From Carboxylicivirga litoralis (GTDB lineage: Bacteria > Bacteroidota > Bacteroidia > Bacteroidales > Marinilabiliaceae), in assembly GCF_025499605.1 (NCBI RefSeq), contig NZ_JAFMVC010000013.1:62001-126000 (forward strand): a stretch of 64,000 bases of DNA. Direction: 5' to 3'. Position numbers and translations under genes: made by a program. A model generated the notes under the pieces. That model was given only the letters and a program-made list of their open reading frames with translations, was not told the origin of the DNA and searched no databases. Positions 54,168-62,302 of the stretch are shown piece by piece (within the stretch, counting starts at the first letter, position 1; each line of letters starts with the position of its first letter).

Positions 54168-56684
54168 CTACTGACTAAGGGAATTGTAAATAACATCTTG
54201 AATCTTTGTGCGCACATTTAGTTCAATCAGCTTTTTGTTGTATGATCGGGGATGAATACGGTTTGATAAGAAAATATAAATGATATCATGCTCCGGATCA
54301 ATCCATAAAATAGTACCAGTAAAACCAGTATGGCCGTATGAAGCCTTTGAAACACGATGTGAAACATGGCTGTTATCATCAGGGTTTATTTCTGGTTTAT
54401 CAACACCCATTCCACGTCTGTTGCCATGATTTACTGTTTTTGTAAAAGAGCCAATTGTTCTTGGGTTTACAAACTGAGTACCGCCATATTTGCCTTCGTT
54501 TATCAACATTTGTCCCAACTTAGCCAAGTCGCCTGCATTGGCAAATAAACCAGCATGAGCTGCAACACCACCCAGCATAGCAGCCCCCTGATCATGCACA
54601 TATCCATCCAACAATGTCTTTCTGAAGCCAAGGTCATTTTCAGTTGGCACAATACTTTTAGATGAATAATTATCCAGCGGTTTATATACTAAATTATTAG
54701 CTCCCAGAAGTCGACTTATACGGGAGTAATATAGGGAGTCGAGACTTTCATTTTCTTCTTTTTCGATAATCCGCTGCAATAGATAATAACCTAAATCACT
54801 ATAACGATAGTCCTTATAACTTCTTAGCGGTGAAGCATAAATATAGGCATACATCGAATCTACAAATGCCTCATTCATAAACATACCCGAAGTTAATTGC
54901 CGATTATAAACTCCATTACTCTTTTGGGTGAAAACATCTTGCCGATATCGTGCATACTTATTTTGATACAAGCGTGTGTCAACTCTGATATTATATAACC
55001 AGGAATAATGACGGCTATAAAGCGATCGATTCCCAAGCGACTCTCTATCGAGTGCTTTATAATGAAACGGAATATAACTAATTAAGCCACTCTGATGCAA
55101 CAACAGTTCGCGAATGGTGATATTAGCTTTGTCAGTTGTATCGATTTCAGGCAAATATTCGCGCAAGCGGGCATCTAAATCCAATTGTCCTTCTTCATAT
55201 AATTGCATTACCAAAGGAAAAGTAACAGCAAGCTTAGTAATAGAAGCCACATCGTACAAATCATTATTATTGACTTTTTGTTTTCTTTTATAAGTGTGGT
55301 ATCCATAACTTTTCTGAAGAACTACTTCTCCTTTTTTGACAACCAATAGTTGAGCGCCAGGTGTAGCTTTTTTCTTTATAGCATCGAAAACAATACTATC
55401 AATTTTAGCAATCGAATCCTGACTAAAACCAGTGGTAAGTGAATTAAAAGCCAATCTGTTTTTTGATGCATCAACAGGTCTGAAACCTAGCTGATTCAAT
55501 TCGCTATCAATCGGAGAAATTCCACTTACACTTATTCCACTATAAATAGCCTCTGCCACCAACCGGGGCGATTCATTTATTGATTGCGGCATAACAAGCA
55601 GAGCGTCAAAAACCTGTGCAGCTTGCCGATACATTTTATTATCGAATGCCCCAATAAAAACTAAGGCATTAAACTTCTCTTCGTTTGTTGCAGCCTCTAT
55701 ATTAGCAATTACTTGCACTAGTTGTTCTGCGTCATCACACAGAAACATTTGCACAAAAGAATTTGAGTCATTCACACTTGCATTCGGCTGATAATAATTT
55801 ACCATCTCAACGAATTCATCTCCCACTTCTGTGGAACAGTCGTTAATTGCTATTGACAAAGAATCAACCCGAACAACTGGGAATATGGCCTCTTTCTGAT
55901 AAATCGCTATTGAATTCTTATACGCCTCATAGCGATGATTCAATTGATGGTCTCTGTTAAATTCGAATCGTACATCCTCACCCTCTACTGCTCTATGGTC
56001 CAATAATTTACAGATGCAATCATTCAATTTACCTTCATCTATTCGGCCTGCATACACAGCTTGCACCATGTCTTCATAGCAGTTGCTATCTACATTTTCC
56101 CAAAATAATAAATCCTGCTCCAGCAAATCATTAAAACAAACCTGATTTGTTACAGACTGCTTCCACATAGCAAATGTTGGTATATCACCCAGCGGATTTT
56201 TTCTCTTCGAATCCATGAATGAAGGCCTCAATAACTCATCGAGCAAGTCACAAGGAAAATCAATGATACGAATGTATCTCTGCTGCCGGATGGCATTATG
56301 CCCCATATATAGTCGCGATACATTGGGTAACTTATCATAGGCTACAATCCCCTCAAAGCCAGATAAGGAAACGATTGCAAGTGCATCATTTAGTAAATCA
56401 TTAACTGATGAGGTCTTTGAAATTGCTCGAAATGTTTCCTCATCAGGAAACGATAATGAGAGTGTGTCTGAAAACCCTTTTCGAATATCCCGGGCTATAA
56501 ATGAATCAAAACGAGTATTGCCCAATACAATACTATCTGCCTTTTCTTTATCAGGAATTTTCAAGAAAAGCATAGCTACTTTCTCCTCAACCGTCAATTG
56601 ACTAAGTAAAGTATCAGCTCTACAAATTCCGAAAGCAGAAGTAGAAATGGCAATTAATATTATACCTAACAAATAAACTCTCAT
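54168..56684 (-). CDS. Serine beta-lactamase-family protein fused to a decayed GH3 domain
   Basis: The 838-aa exported protein has a signal peptide. Residues about 25-230 resemble the ends of a GH3 domain (LTVEEKVAMLF and AVYAGRIDEGKLNDCICKLL). The GH3 KHFPGHG and SDD catalytic motifs are missing and the domain is too short. About 235-395 resembles the GH3 C-terminal domain. From about 420 a class C beta-lactamase-like domain is intact: Ser481-x-x-Lys484 (SITK), Tyr628-Ser-Asp630 and His785-Thr-Gly787. Full-length NagZ/AmpC-like fusions are known in Bacteroidota. Here the glycosidase half is probably inactive. Confidence 0.8.
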   Translation of the reverse strand: MRVYLLGIILIAISTSAFGICRADTLLSQLTVEEKVAMLFLKIPDKEKADSIVLGNTRFDSFIARDIRKGFSDTLSLSFPDEETFRAISKTSSVNDLLNDALAIVSLSGFEGIVAYDKLPNVSRLYMGHNAIRQQRYIRIIDFPCDLLDELLRPSFMDSKRKNPLGDIPTFAMWKQSVTNQVCFNDLLEQDLLFWENVDSNCYEDMVQAVYAGRIDEGKLNDCICKLLDHRAVEGEDVRFEFNRDHQLNHRYEAYKNSIAIYQKEAIFPVVRVDSLSIAINDCSTEVGDEFVEMVNYYQPNASVNDSNSFVQMFLCDDAEQLVQVIANIEAATNEEKFNALVFIGAFDNKMYRQAAQVFDALLVMPQSINESPRLVAEAIYSGISVSGISPIDSELNQLGFRPVDASKNRLAFNSLTTGFSQDSIAKIDSIVFDAIKKKATPGAQLLVVKKGEVVLQKSYGYHTYKRKQKVNNNDLYDVASITKLAVTFPLVMQLYEEGQLDLDARLREYLPEIDTTDKANITIRELLLHQSGLISYIPFHYKALDRESLGNRSLYSRHYSWLYNIRVDTRLYQNKYARYRQDVFTQKSNGVYNRQLTSGMFMNEAFVDSMYAYIYASPLRSYKDYRYSDLGYYLLQRIIEKEENESLDSLYYSRISRLLGANNLVYKPLDNYSSKSIVPTENDLGFRKTLLDGYVHDQGAAMLGGVAAHAGLFANAGDLAKLGQMLINEGKYGGTQFVNPRTIGSFTKTVNHGNRRGMGVDKPEINPDDNSHVSHRVSKASYGHTGFTGTILWIDPEHDIIYIFLSNRIHPRSYNKKLIELNVRTKIQDVIYNSLSQ

Positions 56685-56910
56685 CCTTAATTTTAAACCC
56701 CCGATTTAATATCGTCAACGAAAATAATCAAAATAGGTTATGATAAAAGCCAATTTCATGCCAAACAAGATGGACATTGTGCTTTAGGATTTTAAAATCA
56801 ATTCACTTTAAAGCGTAACAGCATCTGTTTTTCAGAACCTTTTTTGGATAATAAAGAAACAACCGTTATTTTTAAAACAGAATTTGGATATTAACCCATC
56901 TATAAAAACA

Positions 56911-57318
56911 ATGAGTGTGAGTGATTCAATTAACAATTCGCTGGTTCAGGATTGGGCTGACAAAGTGATTTTAGTTGTTGAAGATGTGGATACGAACAAG
57001 ATTTTTTTTGATGCCGCATTACGAAAGACAAATGCTAAAATACTTTGGGCCAAGGACGGTAAAGAAGCTATAGAGCTATTCAAAGCCAATGAAATTGATT
57101 TGGTTTTAATGGATTTACAACTGCCTATAATGGATGGTTACACAGCAACACGCGAAATAAAAGCTATCAACAAAGGCATTCCGGTGATTGCCCAAACAGC
57201 ACATGTGATGTCGGGCGAACGCGAAAAATGCATGGAAGCAGGCTGTGATGATTACCTTGCAAAACCCATTAGGTTGCAAATCTTGATGGATACGCTCTCA
57301 AAATATTTAAACAAGTAA
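56911..57318 (+). CDS. Stand-alone response-regulator receiver
   Basis: From the ATG at 56911 the protein is 135 aa; a TTG start nine codons earlier is less likely. It is one receiver domain (about 15-132) with the acidic pocket VVEDVD, phospho-acceptor Asp in VLMDLQLPIMDGY, and YLAKPI with the Lys. TAHVMSGEREKCMEAGCDDY is the form seen in receivers of hybrid kinases. There is no output domain and no kinase nearby, so it may be a diffusible phosphate carrier. Confidence 0.88.
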   Translation: MSVSDSINNSLVQDWADKVILVVEDVDTNKIFFDAALRKTNAKILWAKDGKEAIELFKANEIDLVLMDLQLPIMDGYTATREIKAINKGIPVIAQTAHVMSGEREKCMEAGCDDYLAKPIRLQILMDTLSKYLNK

Positions 57319-57320
57319 TA

Positions 57321-57349
57321 AAACTGCCTTCGGGCAGTTTTTTTTTACT
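57321..57349 (+). terminator. Terminator after receiver gene
   Basis: A perfect 8-bp stem (AAACTGCC with GGCAGTTT) closes a TTCG tetraloop at 57329-57332 and ends in a run of T. Confidence 0.95.
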
Positions 57350-59300
57350 CCTCTACTATCTTAAGCTCTGTTCTGCGGTTTTGAGCCTTGCCTTCTTCAG
57401 TAGCGTTACTAACAACAGGCTGACTAAATCCATAACCATTATACTTCAGCTGACTTTCAGGAATACCTTTACTAATTAGATAATTGCAGACGGCTTTAGC
57501 CCTGTTTTCAGAAAGAACCTGATTGTATGATACACTTCCTTCATTATCGGTATGTCCGCCTATTTCAACAATAACAGACGTATTTAATTGTAACAAACGT
57601 ACCACATAATCTAACTCAACATGCGATTCAGACTTCAACTCATAAGAGTCGCTGGCGAAAAACACATTACGTAATACAAAGCTTGCCCCTTCTTTTATTT
57701 TGCTCAAATACACATTTAACACCTGTGGTTTATCAATTGATGCATTTTCTTTAACATCAAAATTATCTGAATAAAACAAATATCCTTCTTTCTGAATATT
57801 TAAAGCATAAGTATCGCCGGCTGGCAAGCAAAACAAAAACTCTCCTGAATGTGGCGCCGTTATCGCATTGACAGCTAACACCCCTGTAGTGAGTTTATTG
57901 ATGCGAATATCAGCCGATAAAACTTCAGACGTTTCGTGGTCAAGCACTTTTCCTTTGATATAAGTAACAGGTGTAGGCCTCAACTGCTGTGGAATGCTAA
58001 ACTGATAAAGGTCTTTATCATCGCGTTCATGCAATCCATCCGATGAGAAATATCCCAAATCACCTTTTGCTGAAACCACCAATCCAATCTCATCGTTTTC
58101 GGTGTTTAGTGGATAACCAAGGTTAACAGGCTGCTGCCAGCCTTTCTTTTGTTCATATTTCGAATAAAACAAATCCATAGCGCCCATCCCAGGCCATCCA
58201 TCCGACGAAAAGTAGAGCGTTTGATTATCGTGATGGATAAATGGAGAATTTTCATTTCCGGTTGAATTAACTTGTTCACCCATATTCTCTACTTTACCAA
58301 AAAACGGTGTTCCATCCTTTTTAAAGCCTACAATTCTGGCTTTCCAAATATCTTTTTTGCCTTGTCCGCCCGGACGACTACTAACAAAATAAAGCGTACG
58401 TCCATCAGATGAAAAGCTGGGTTGCGACTCCCAGAATGGTGTATTAACGGGCGCTCCAAGATTGGTTGGTTGGCTCCAACCGTCGATGGAGCGTTTCGAA
58501 AACCAGATATCACAACTTCCTCGTCCACCTTTGCGCCCACAGGCAGTAAAAAACATCCAGTTGCCATCAGCACTTAAAGCCTGCGCTCCTTCATTACTCA
58601 TGGTATTAATCGAAACAACGGCCTCACGCATTTGCCATTGGTCCCCATTTTTTGTCGACACATAAAAGTCCTCGCGAAAATTAATCGCATTTTTAGTTAA
58701 CGCTTTCACATCATCCACCAGGGGATCCTGAGGAACCAAAACGGTATAAATCATGGTTTCACCGTCAGCACTCAGGCTTGGCCAGTACTCATCCAAGTCG
58801 CTATTGATGTTTTCGCCTAAGTTAATGGGTTCAATGAAAACAGGGTTGACAATCGCATTTTTGGCAAATTCAGCTTTTTCAATCCAAAAGTCAGGATTCA
58901 ATTTAGAGCGTTTGTTCTTATTATAATGACGGTAAGTATTCATCCAATACTCCACCTCATCATATTGCCCTGTGTTATATTTAGCAACACCCATATTAAA
59001 AATGGCAGGCACAAAAAAAGTGCTATCTATGGCCAAGGCATTATTCAAAGCATTCACCTCATCTTCATAACGTTGAGTAGAAAAATAAATATCTGCTTTT
59101 AAAAGATAAGCTTCGATAAAAGAGCTTTCTTTTTTAATGGCGGCATCAATGTATTTGATTGCTTCATCGAGCTGATTACTAGCATAACTCGATTGAGCTG
59201 CCTCAAAACTGGCTATCGCTTTCTTTGATTTAACACTGTACTTTTGCCCAACAGCACTACTACTGTATAAGCACACCAAAACTATTAACAGATACTTCAT
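57345..59300 (-). CDS. PorE-like TPR/beta-propeller/OmpA-domain protein
   Basis: The 651-aa protein has a signal peptide, TPR-like helices (about 25-115), a WD40/PD40 propeller (about 170-430, with repeats such as GDLGYFSSDG and GRTLYFVSSRPGG), a carboxypeptidase-regulatory-like fold (about 445-525) and a C-terminal OmpA domain (about 535-650, with VEIGGHTDNEGS). This is the domain order of PorE of the type IX secretion system, which anchors the machinery to peptidoglycan. PorE is a lipoprotein, but no Cys follows this signal peptide. It may be a PorE paralogue or another envelope protein of similar design. Confidence 0.8.
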   Translation of the reverse strand: MKYLLIVLVCLYSSSAVGQKYSVKSKKAIASFEAAQSSYASNQLDEAIKYIDAAIKKESSFIEAYLLKADIYFSTQRYEDEVNALNNALAIDSTFFVPAIFNMGVAKYNTGQYDEVEYWMNTYRHYNKNKRSKLNPDFWIEKAEFAKNAIVNPVFIEPINLGENINSDLDEYWPSLSADGETMIYTVLVPQDPLVDDVKALTKNAINFREDFYVSTKNGDQWQMREAVVSINTMSNEGAQALSADGNWMFFTACGRKGGRGSCDIWFSKRSIDGWSQPTNLGAPVNTPFWESQPSFSSDGRTLYFVSSRPGGQGKKDIWKARIVGFKKDGTPFFGKVENMGEQVNSTGNENSPFIHHDNQTLYFSSDGWPGMGAMDLFYSKYEQKKGWQQPVNLGYPLNTENDEIGLVVSAKGDLGYFSSDGLHERDDKDLYQFSIPQQLRPTPVTYIKGKVLDHETSEVLSADIRINKLTTGVLAVNAITAPHSGEFLFCLPAGDTYALNIQKEGYLFYSDNFDVKENASIDKPQVLNVYLSKIKEGASFVLRNVFFASDSYELKSESHVELDYVVRLLQLNTSVIVEIGGHTDNEGSVSYNQVLSENRAKAVCNYLISKGIPESQLKYNGYGFSQPVVSNATEEGKAQNRRTELKIVEE

Positions 59301-59344
59301 ACGCTTGTCCTACGGCAACGCCAACAATAAGTTCGCCTTTATTT

Positions 59345-60064
59345 TTAACACAATGCCGATTGAATGGTTGAATGTGTTAATTCCATCAGTTCATTCTGTT
59401 TATCCAGGTATTGTGTTGTATCAATTGCTTCGTGAATATGCATATGAACACTTCCTGGTAATAAGTTTAATCCCTTGTTATATACTTTATAGGTATCGAC
59501 AATGGAAACAGGTAGAATTGGCAAGCCCAGCTCAAAGGCGATTTTGAAAGCGCCCTTTTTAAAATTTCGCATTTGATTAGAGCCACTGCGCGTACCTTCG
59601 GGGAAAATAACAACCGAGGTGCCATTTTGCAATTTCCGCTTGGCCTCTTCAATAGATTGCATGGCTGCTCGTGGCGAAGAACGATCCAGAAATATATGGC
59701 CAACTTTATGACTGGCATAGCCTATTCCTGGCGCATGGCGCAGCTCCTTCTTCATAATCCATTTAAAATCAATTTTCAACCAACCATATAATAGAAATAT
59801 ATCGTAACCACTCTGATGGTTAGCAACAATGACATAGGATTGTTTTTTGTCAATATTTTCTCTCCCCTTAACCGTTACCATCATAGGTGTTAGGTAACCT
59901 GTCACCCTTGCCCACATTGCCCCCCAGAAACTACCAACACGAGGATTGACCAATATTGAAAAACTAGCTGCCAAAAAAGAAAAAAGAAAGCTGGCAACAG
60001 TGAAAAGTGGTATAAAAATAAAAAACTTGTAAGGTTGATAAAGCCAATAAGCGAACTTCTTCAT
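59345..60064 (-). CDS. 1-Acylglycerol-3-phosphate acyltransferase (PlsC family)
   Basis: The 239-aa protein has an N-terminal hydrophobic stretch, the acyltransferase motif I NHQSGYD (HX4D), motif II with IMKKELRHAPGIGY, motif III FPEGTRSGSN and the P-containing motif IV LPILPVSIVDTY. It makes phosphatidic acid at the inner membrane. It lies close to the porE-like gene on the same strand (44 bases). Confidence 0.92.
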   Translation of the reverse strand: MKKFAYWLYQPYKFFIFIPLFTVASFLFSFLAASFSILVNPRVGSFWGAMWARVTGYLTPMMVTVKGRENIDKKQSYVIVANHQSGYDIFLLYGWLKIDFKWIMKKELRHAPGIGYASHKVGHIFLDRSSPRAAMQSIEEAKRKLQNGTSVVIFPEGTRSGSNQMRNFKKGAFKIAFELGLPILPVSIVDTYKVYNKGLNLLPGSVHMHIHEAIDTTQYLDKQNELMELTHSTIQSALC

Positions 60065-60283
60065 TTTGTAACAATCATCTATTTAAACAGTTAAAGACTA
60101 TAAGACGTTGATAATTTATAACCTTTCAAAACAGCGTAATTTTAATGAACTAATTGCCTCTTTATGTATGGCTTGGCAAATCATTGGTGGTAAAAATAAT
60201 CAAACCGACTCAGGCAACAAAACAATTCGTCATCCAAAAAGTAGCAACAATACTTATATTTGCTCACCGCTAAATTCAAAATC

Positions 60284-61117
60284 ATGGTTAAGATATCTGC
60301 AGATAATTGCATTAAGTGCAAAAAGTGTGAAGCTATTTGTCCTGTTACAGGTGTAGACATTGAGAATAATAACATAAGTAAAGATTGCATACAATGCTAT
60401 CACTGCGGAGCTATCTGTCCTCAAAAAGCCATTGGTAAGGGCAAATTAGTTGGTAAGACTTCACAGAATAATATTCAACCATACGATTTTGAGCTTTTGA
60501 TGGAGCAGCGCCGCTCACACCGTATCTTTAGCACACAACAGGTATCTCCAGAACTACTTAAAAAGTTTGTTGAGCATATGCGATATAGTCCAACTGCCAG
60601 CAACCTTCAAAACCTGAGCTTCACCATCGTTACCAACAAGAAAAAACTGAAAGAAATTAACGATCTATCGATTGAAACCATCAGCAAGGCGTTTCGGTCT
60701 ATAAACGATATTACGAAACCAATTATCCGATTATTAAAAGGAAGACATACACTTAAAACAATGGAGCAATCGAAGCGTAAGTTTTTACAAAAAGCTGAAT
60801 TACGCAAAGATATGATTTGCTACAATGCTCCTGCCTTGATTGTTGTTCACAGCGAATCCATGCCAACAGGAATGCCCTGCCACGATGCCAACATTTGGAC
60901 AGGCATGGCTACCTTGTATGCCGAATTGCTCAACTTATCAACTTGCATAAATGGGTATATTGTCAATGCTGCGAAAAGAAATAAGAAAATTAAACAAGTA
61001 TTGCATATTCCTATTAAAAATGAAATACACAGTACCATTCTAATCGGTTATCCAAGAACAAAATTTGAAAACAGGATTGAGCGTAAAATGCCCAAAATTA
61101 ATTTTATAAGCGAGTAA
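60284..61117 (+). CDS. Ferredoxin-domain nitroreductase
   Basis: The ATG at 60284 gives 277 aa; an earlier one adds eight residues. Residues 1-60 hold two CxxCxxCxxxC clusters (CIKCKKCEAICP and CIQCYHCGAICP). The rest is a nitroreductase fold with RRSHRIFS and PTASNLQNLSF for FMN binding. Such enzymes take electrons from their own clusters to reduce an unknown substrate. The fusion is typical of anaerobic bacteria. Confidence 0.9.
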   Translation: MVKISADNCIKCKKCEAICPVTGVDIENNNISKDCIQCYHCGAICPQKAIGKGKLVGKTSQNNIQPYDFELLMEQRRSHRIFSTQQVSPELLKKFVEHMRYSPTASNLQNLSFTIVTNKKKLKEINDLSIETISKAFRSINDITKPIIRLLKGRHTLKTMEQSKRKFLQKAELRKDMICYNAPALIVVHSESMPTGMPCHDANIWTGMATLYAELLNLSTCINGYIVNAAKRNKKIKQVLHIPIKNEIHSTILIGYPRTKFENRIERKMPKINFISE

Positions 61118-61126
61118 CGCCCATTG

Positions 61127-61390
61127 CTACAAATGCTCCCAACGTGTTAAGCCTTGTAGCTTAGCTAAAATTTCAATGGCATCGCTTCGGCAAGTGCCAC
61201 AAAACTCAGCTTCCGGTTTAAAACCGCCACAAACATCTGGTCGTTCAGGCGAGTCGAAAATTTCACATTGTAAGTTCTGTGTTAAATGCGGACAAGGCAC
61301 ACCACCCGGCTTGCCTTCCGGAAGCTTTGGTAAAGCGGATGAAATACTTGGTACAATACAGCACGCTCCACAGTTCTCTCTGCACTCCAT
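61127..61390 (-). CDS. YkgJ-like cysteine-cluster protein
   Basis: The 87-aa protein begins MECRENCGACC and has further cysteines in VPCPHL, LQCEIF, DVCGGF and EFCGTC, the metal-binding pattern of the YkgJ/UPF0153 family (zinc or iron-sulfur). It is shorter than most members. It converges with the nitroreductase gene (stops nine bases apart) and diverges from sfsA. Function unknown. Confidence 0.75.
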   Translation of the reverse strand: MECRENCGACCIVPSISSALPKLPEGKPGGVPCPHLTQNLQCEIFDSPERPDVCGGFKPEAEFCGTCRSDAIEILAKLQGLTRWEHL

Positions 61391-61463
61391 AAATCGTTTT
61401 TTAGCGGCTGCAAAAATAAAGGTTTCTGAATTATAACTACTTTAGGGCGAATAAAATTTTATT

Positions 61464-62162
61464 ATGCAATTCGAAACACCTTTAATTCACGGCTATTTAA
61501 TTAAACGCTACAAACGCTTTTTAAGTGACATCAGACTGGACGATGGCAGTATTGTGGTAGCACACTGCACCAACAGTGGCTCGATGAAAACCTGCATTGA
61601 AGAAGGTGCCGAAGTGTATCTGTCACCTGCCAAAGACCCCAAACGCAAAACGCGTTTTACATGGGAAATGATCAAGCTCAACAATAAATGGGTAGGCATT
61701 AACACCTCCCACCCCAACCTTATTGCTTTTGAAGCTATTAAAAATGGTAGCATTGAGCAGTTAAGAGGATATAAACATGTACAACGAGAAGTTAAAGTTG
61801 GTAATAGTCGTATTGACATTATGGCACAGAACGAAAATGAAACCTGTTTTATAGAAGTGAAAAATGTGACCATGAAAGAAGGTGATTATGCCAGGTTTCC
61901 TGATGCTGTGACTACGCGTGGCAAAAAACATCTCGATGAGCTGATTCAACTAAAAAAAGAAGGCATCAGAGCAGTGATGTTATACATTATTCAACGAAGT
62001 GATGTTTCTATATTTGCACCAGCTCATACTATTGATCCAACGTATGCTTTAGCCTTGCAGGAAGCCTATAAATTGGGCGTTGAAATCATACCAATACGAG
62101 TAAAGGTAACACCAAATGAAATTGTTATTGATAAAGAGCTACCCTTTGATTTAAACCTATAA
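61464..62162 (+). CDS. sfsA: SfsA family protein
   Basis: The 232-aa protein matches SfsA: VAHCTNSGSMKTCIEEGAEVYLS, TSHPNLIAFEAIKNGSI, CFIEVKNVTM with PD-(D/E)xK-like nuclease residues, and FPDAVTTRGKKHLDEL. Once described as a sugar fermentation regulator, it carries a nuclease-like core. Its true role is unclear. Confidence 0.92.
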   Translation: MQFETPLIHGYLIKRYKRFLSDIRLDDGSIVVAHCTNSGSMKTCIEEGAEVYLSPAKDPKRKTRFTWEMIKLNNKWVGINTSHPNLIAFEAIKNGSIEQLRGYKHVQREVKVGNSRIDIMAQNENETCFIEVKNVTMKEGDYARFPDAVTTRGKKHLDELIQLKKEGIRAVMLYIIQRSDVSIFAPAHTIDPTYALALQEAYKLGVEIIPIRVKVTPNEIVIDKELPFDLNL

Positions 62163-62302
62163 AATACTAATTCATAACCGTTACTGTTTTACTATAATCA
62201 TTCTAAATAGCTCGATTATATCATAATAATTCATTATTACACATCTAGGTTTTAATAATATTTCTATTTTTAATTCGATAATAGTTATTAAATCCAACCT
62301 AA

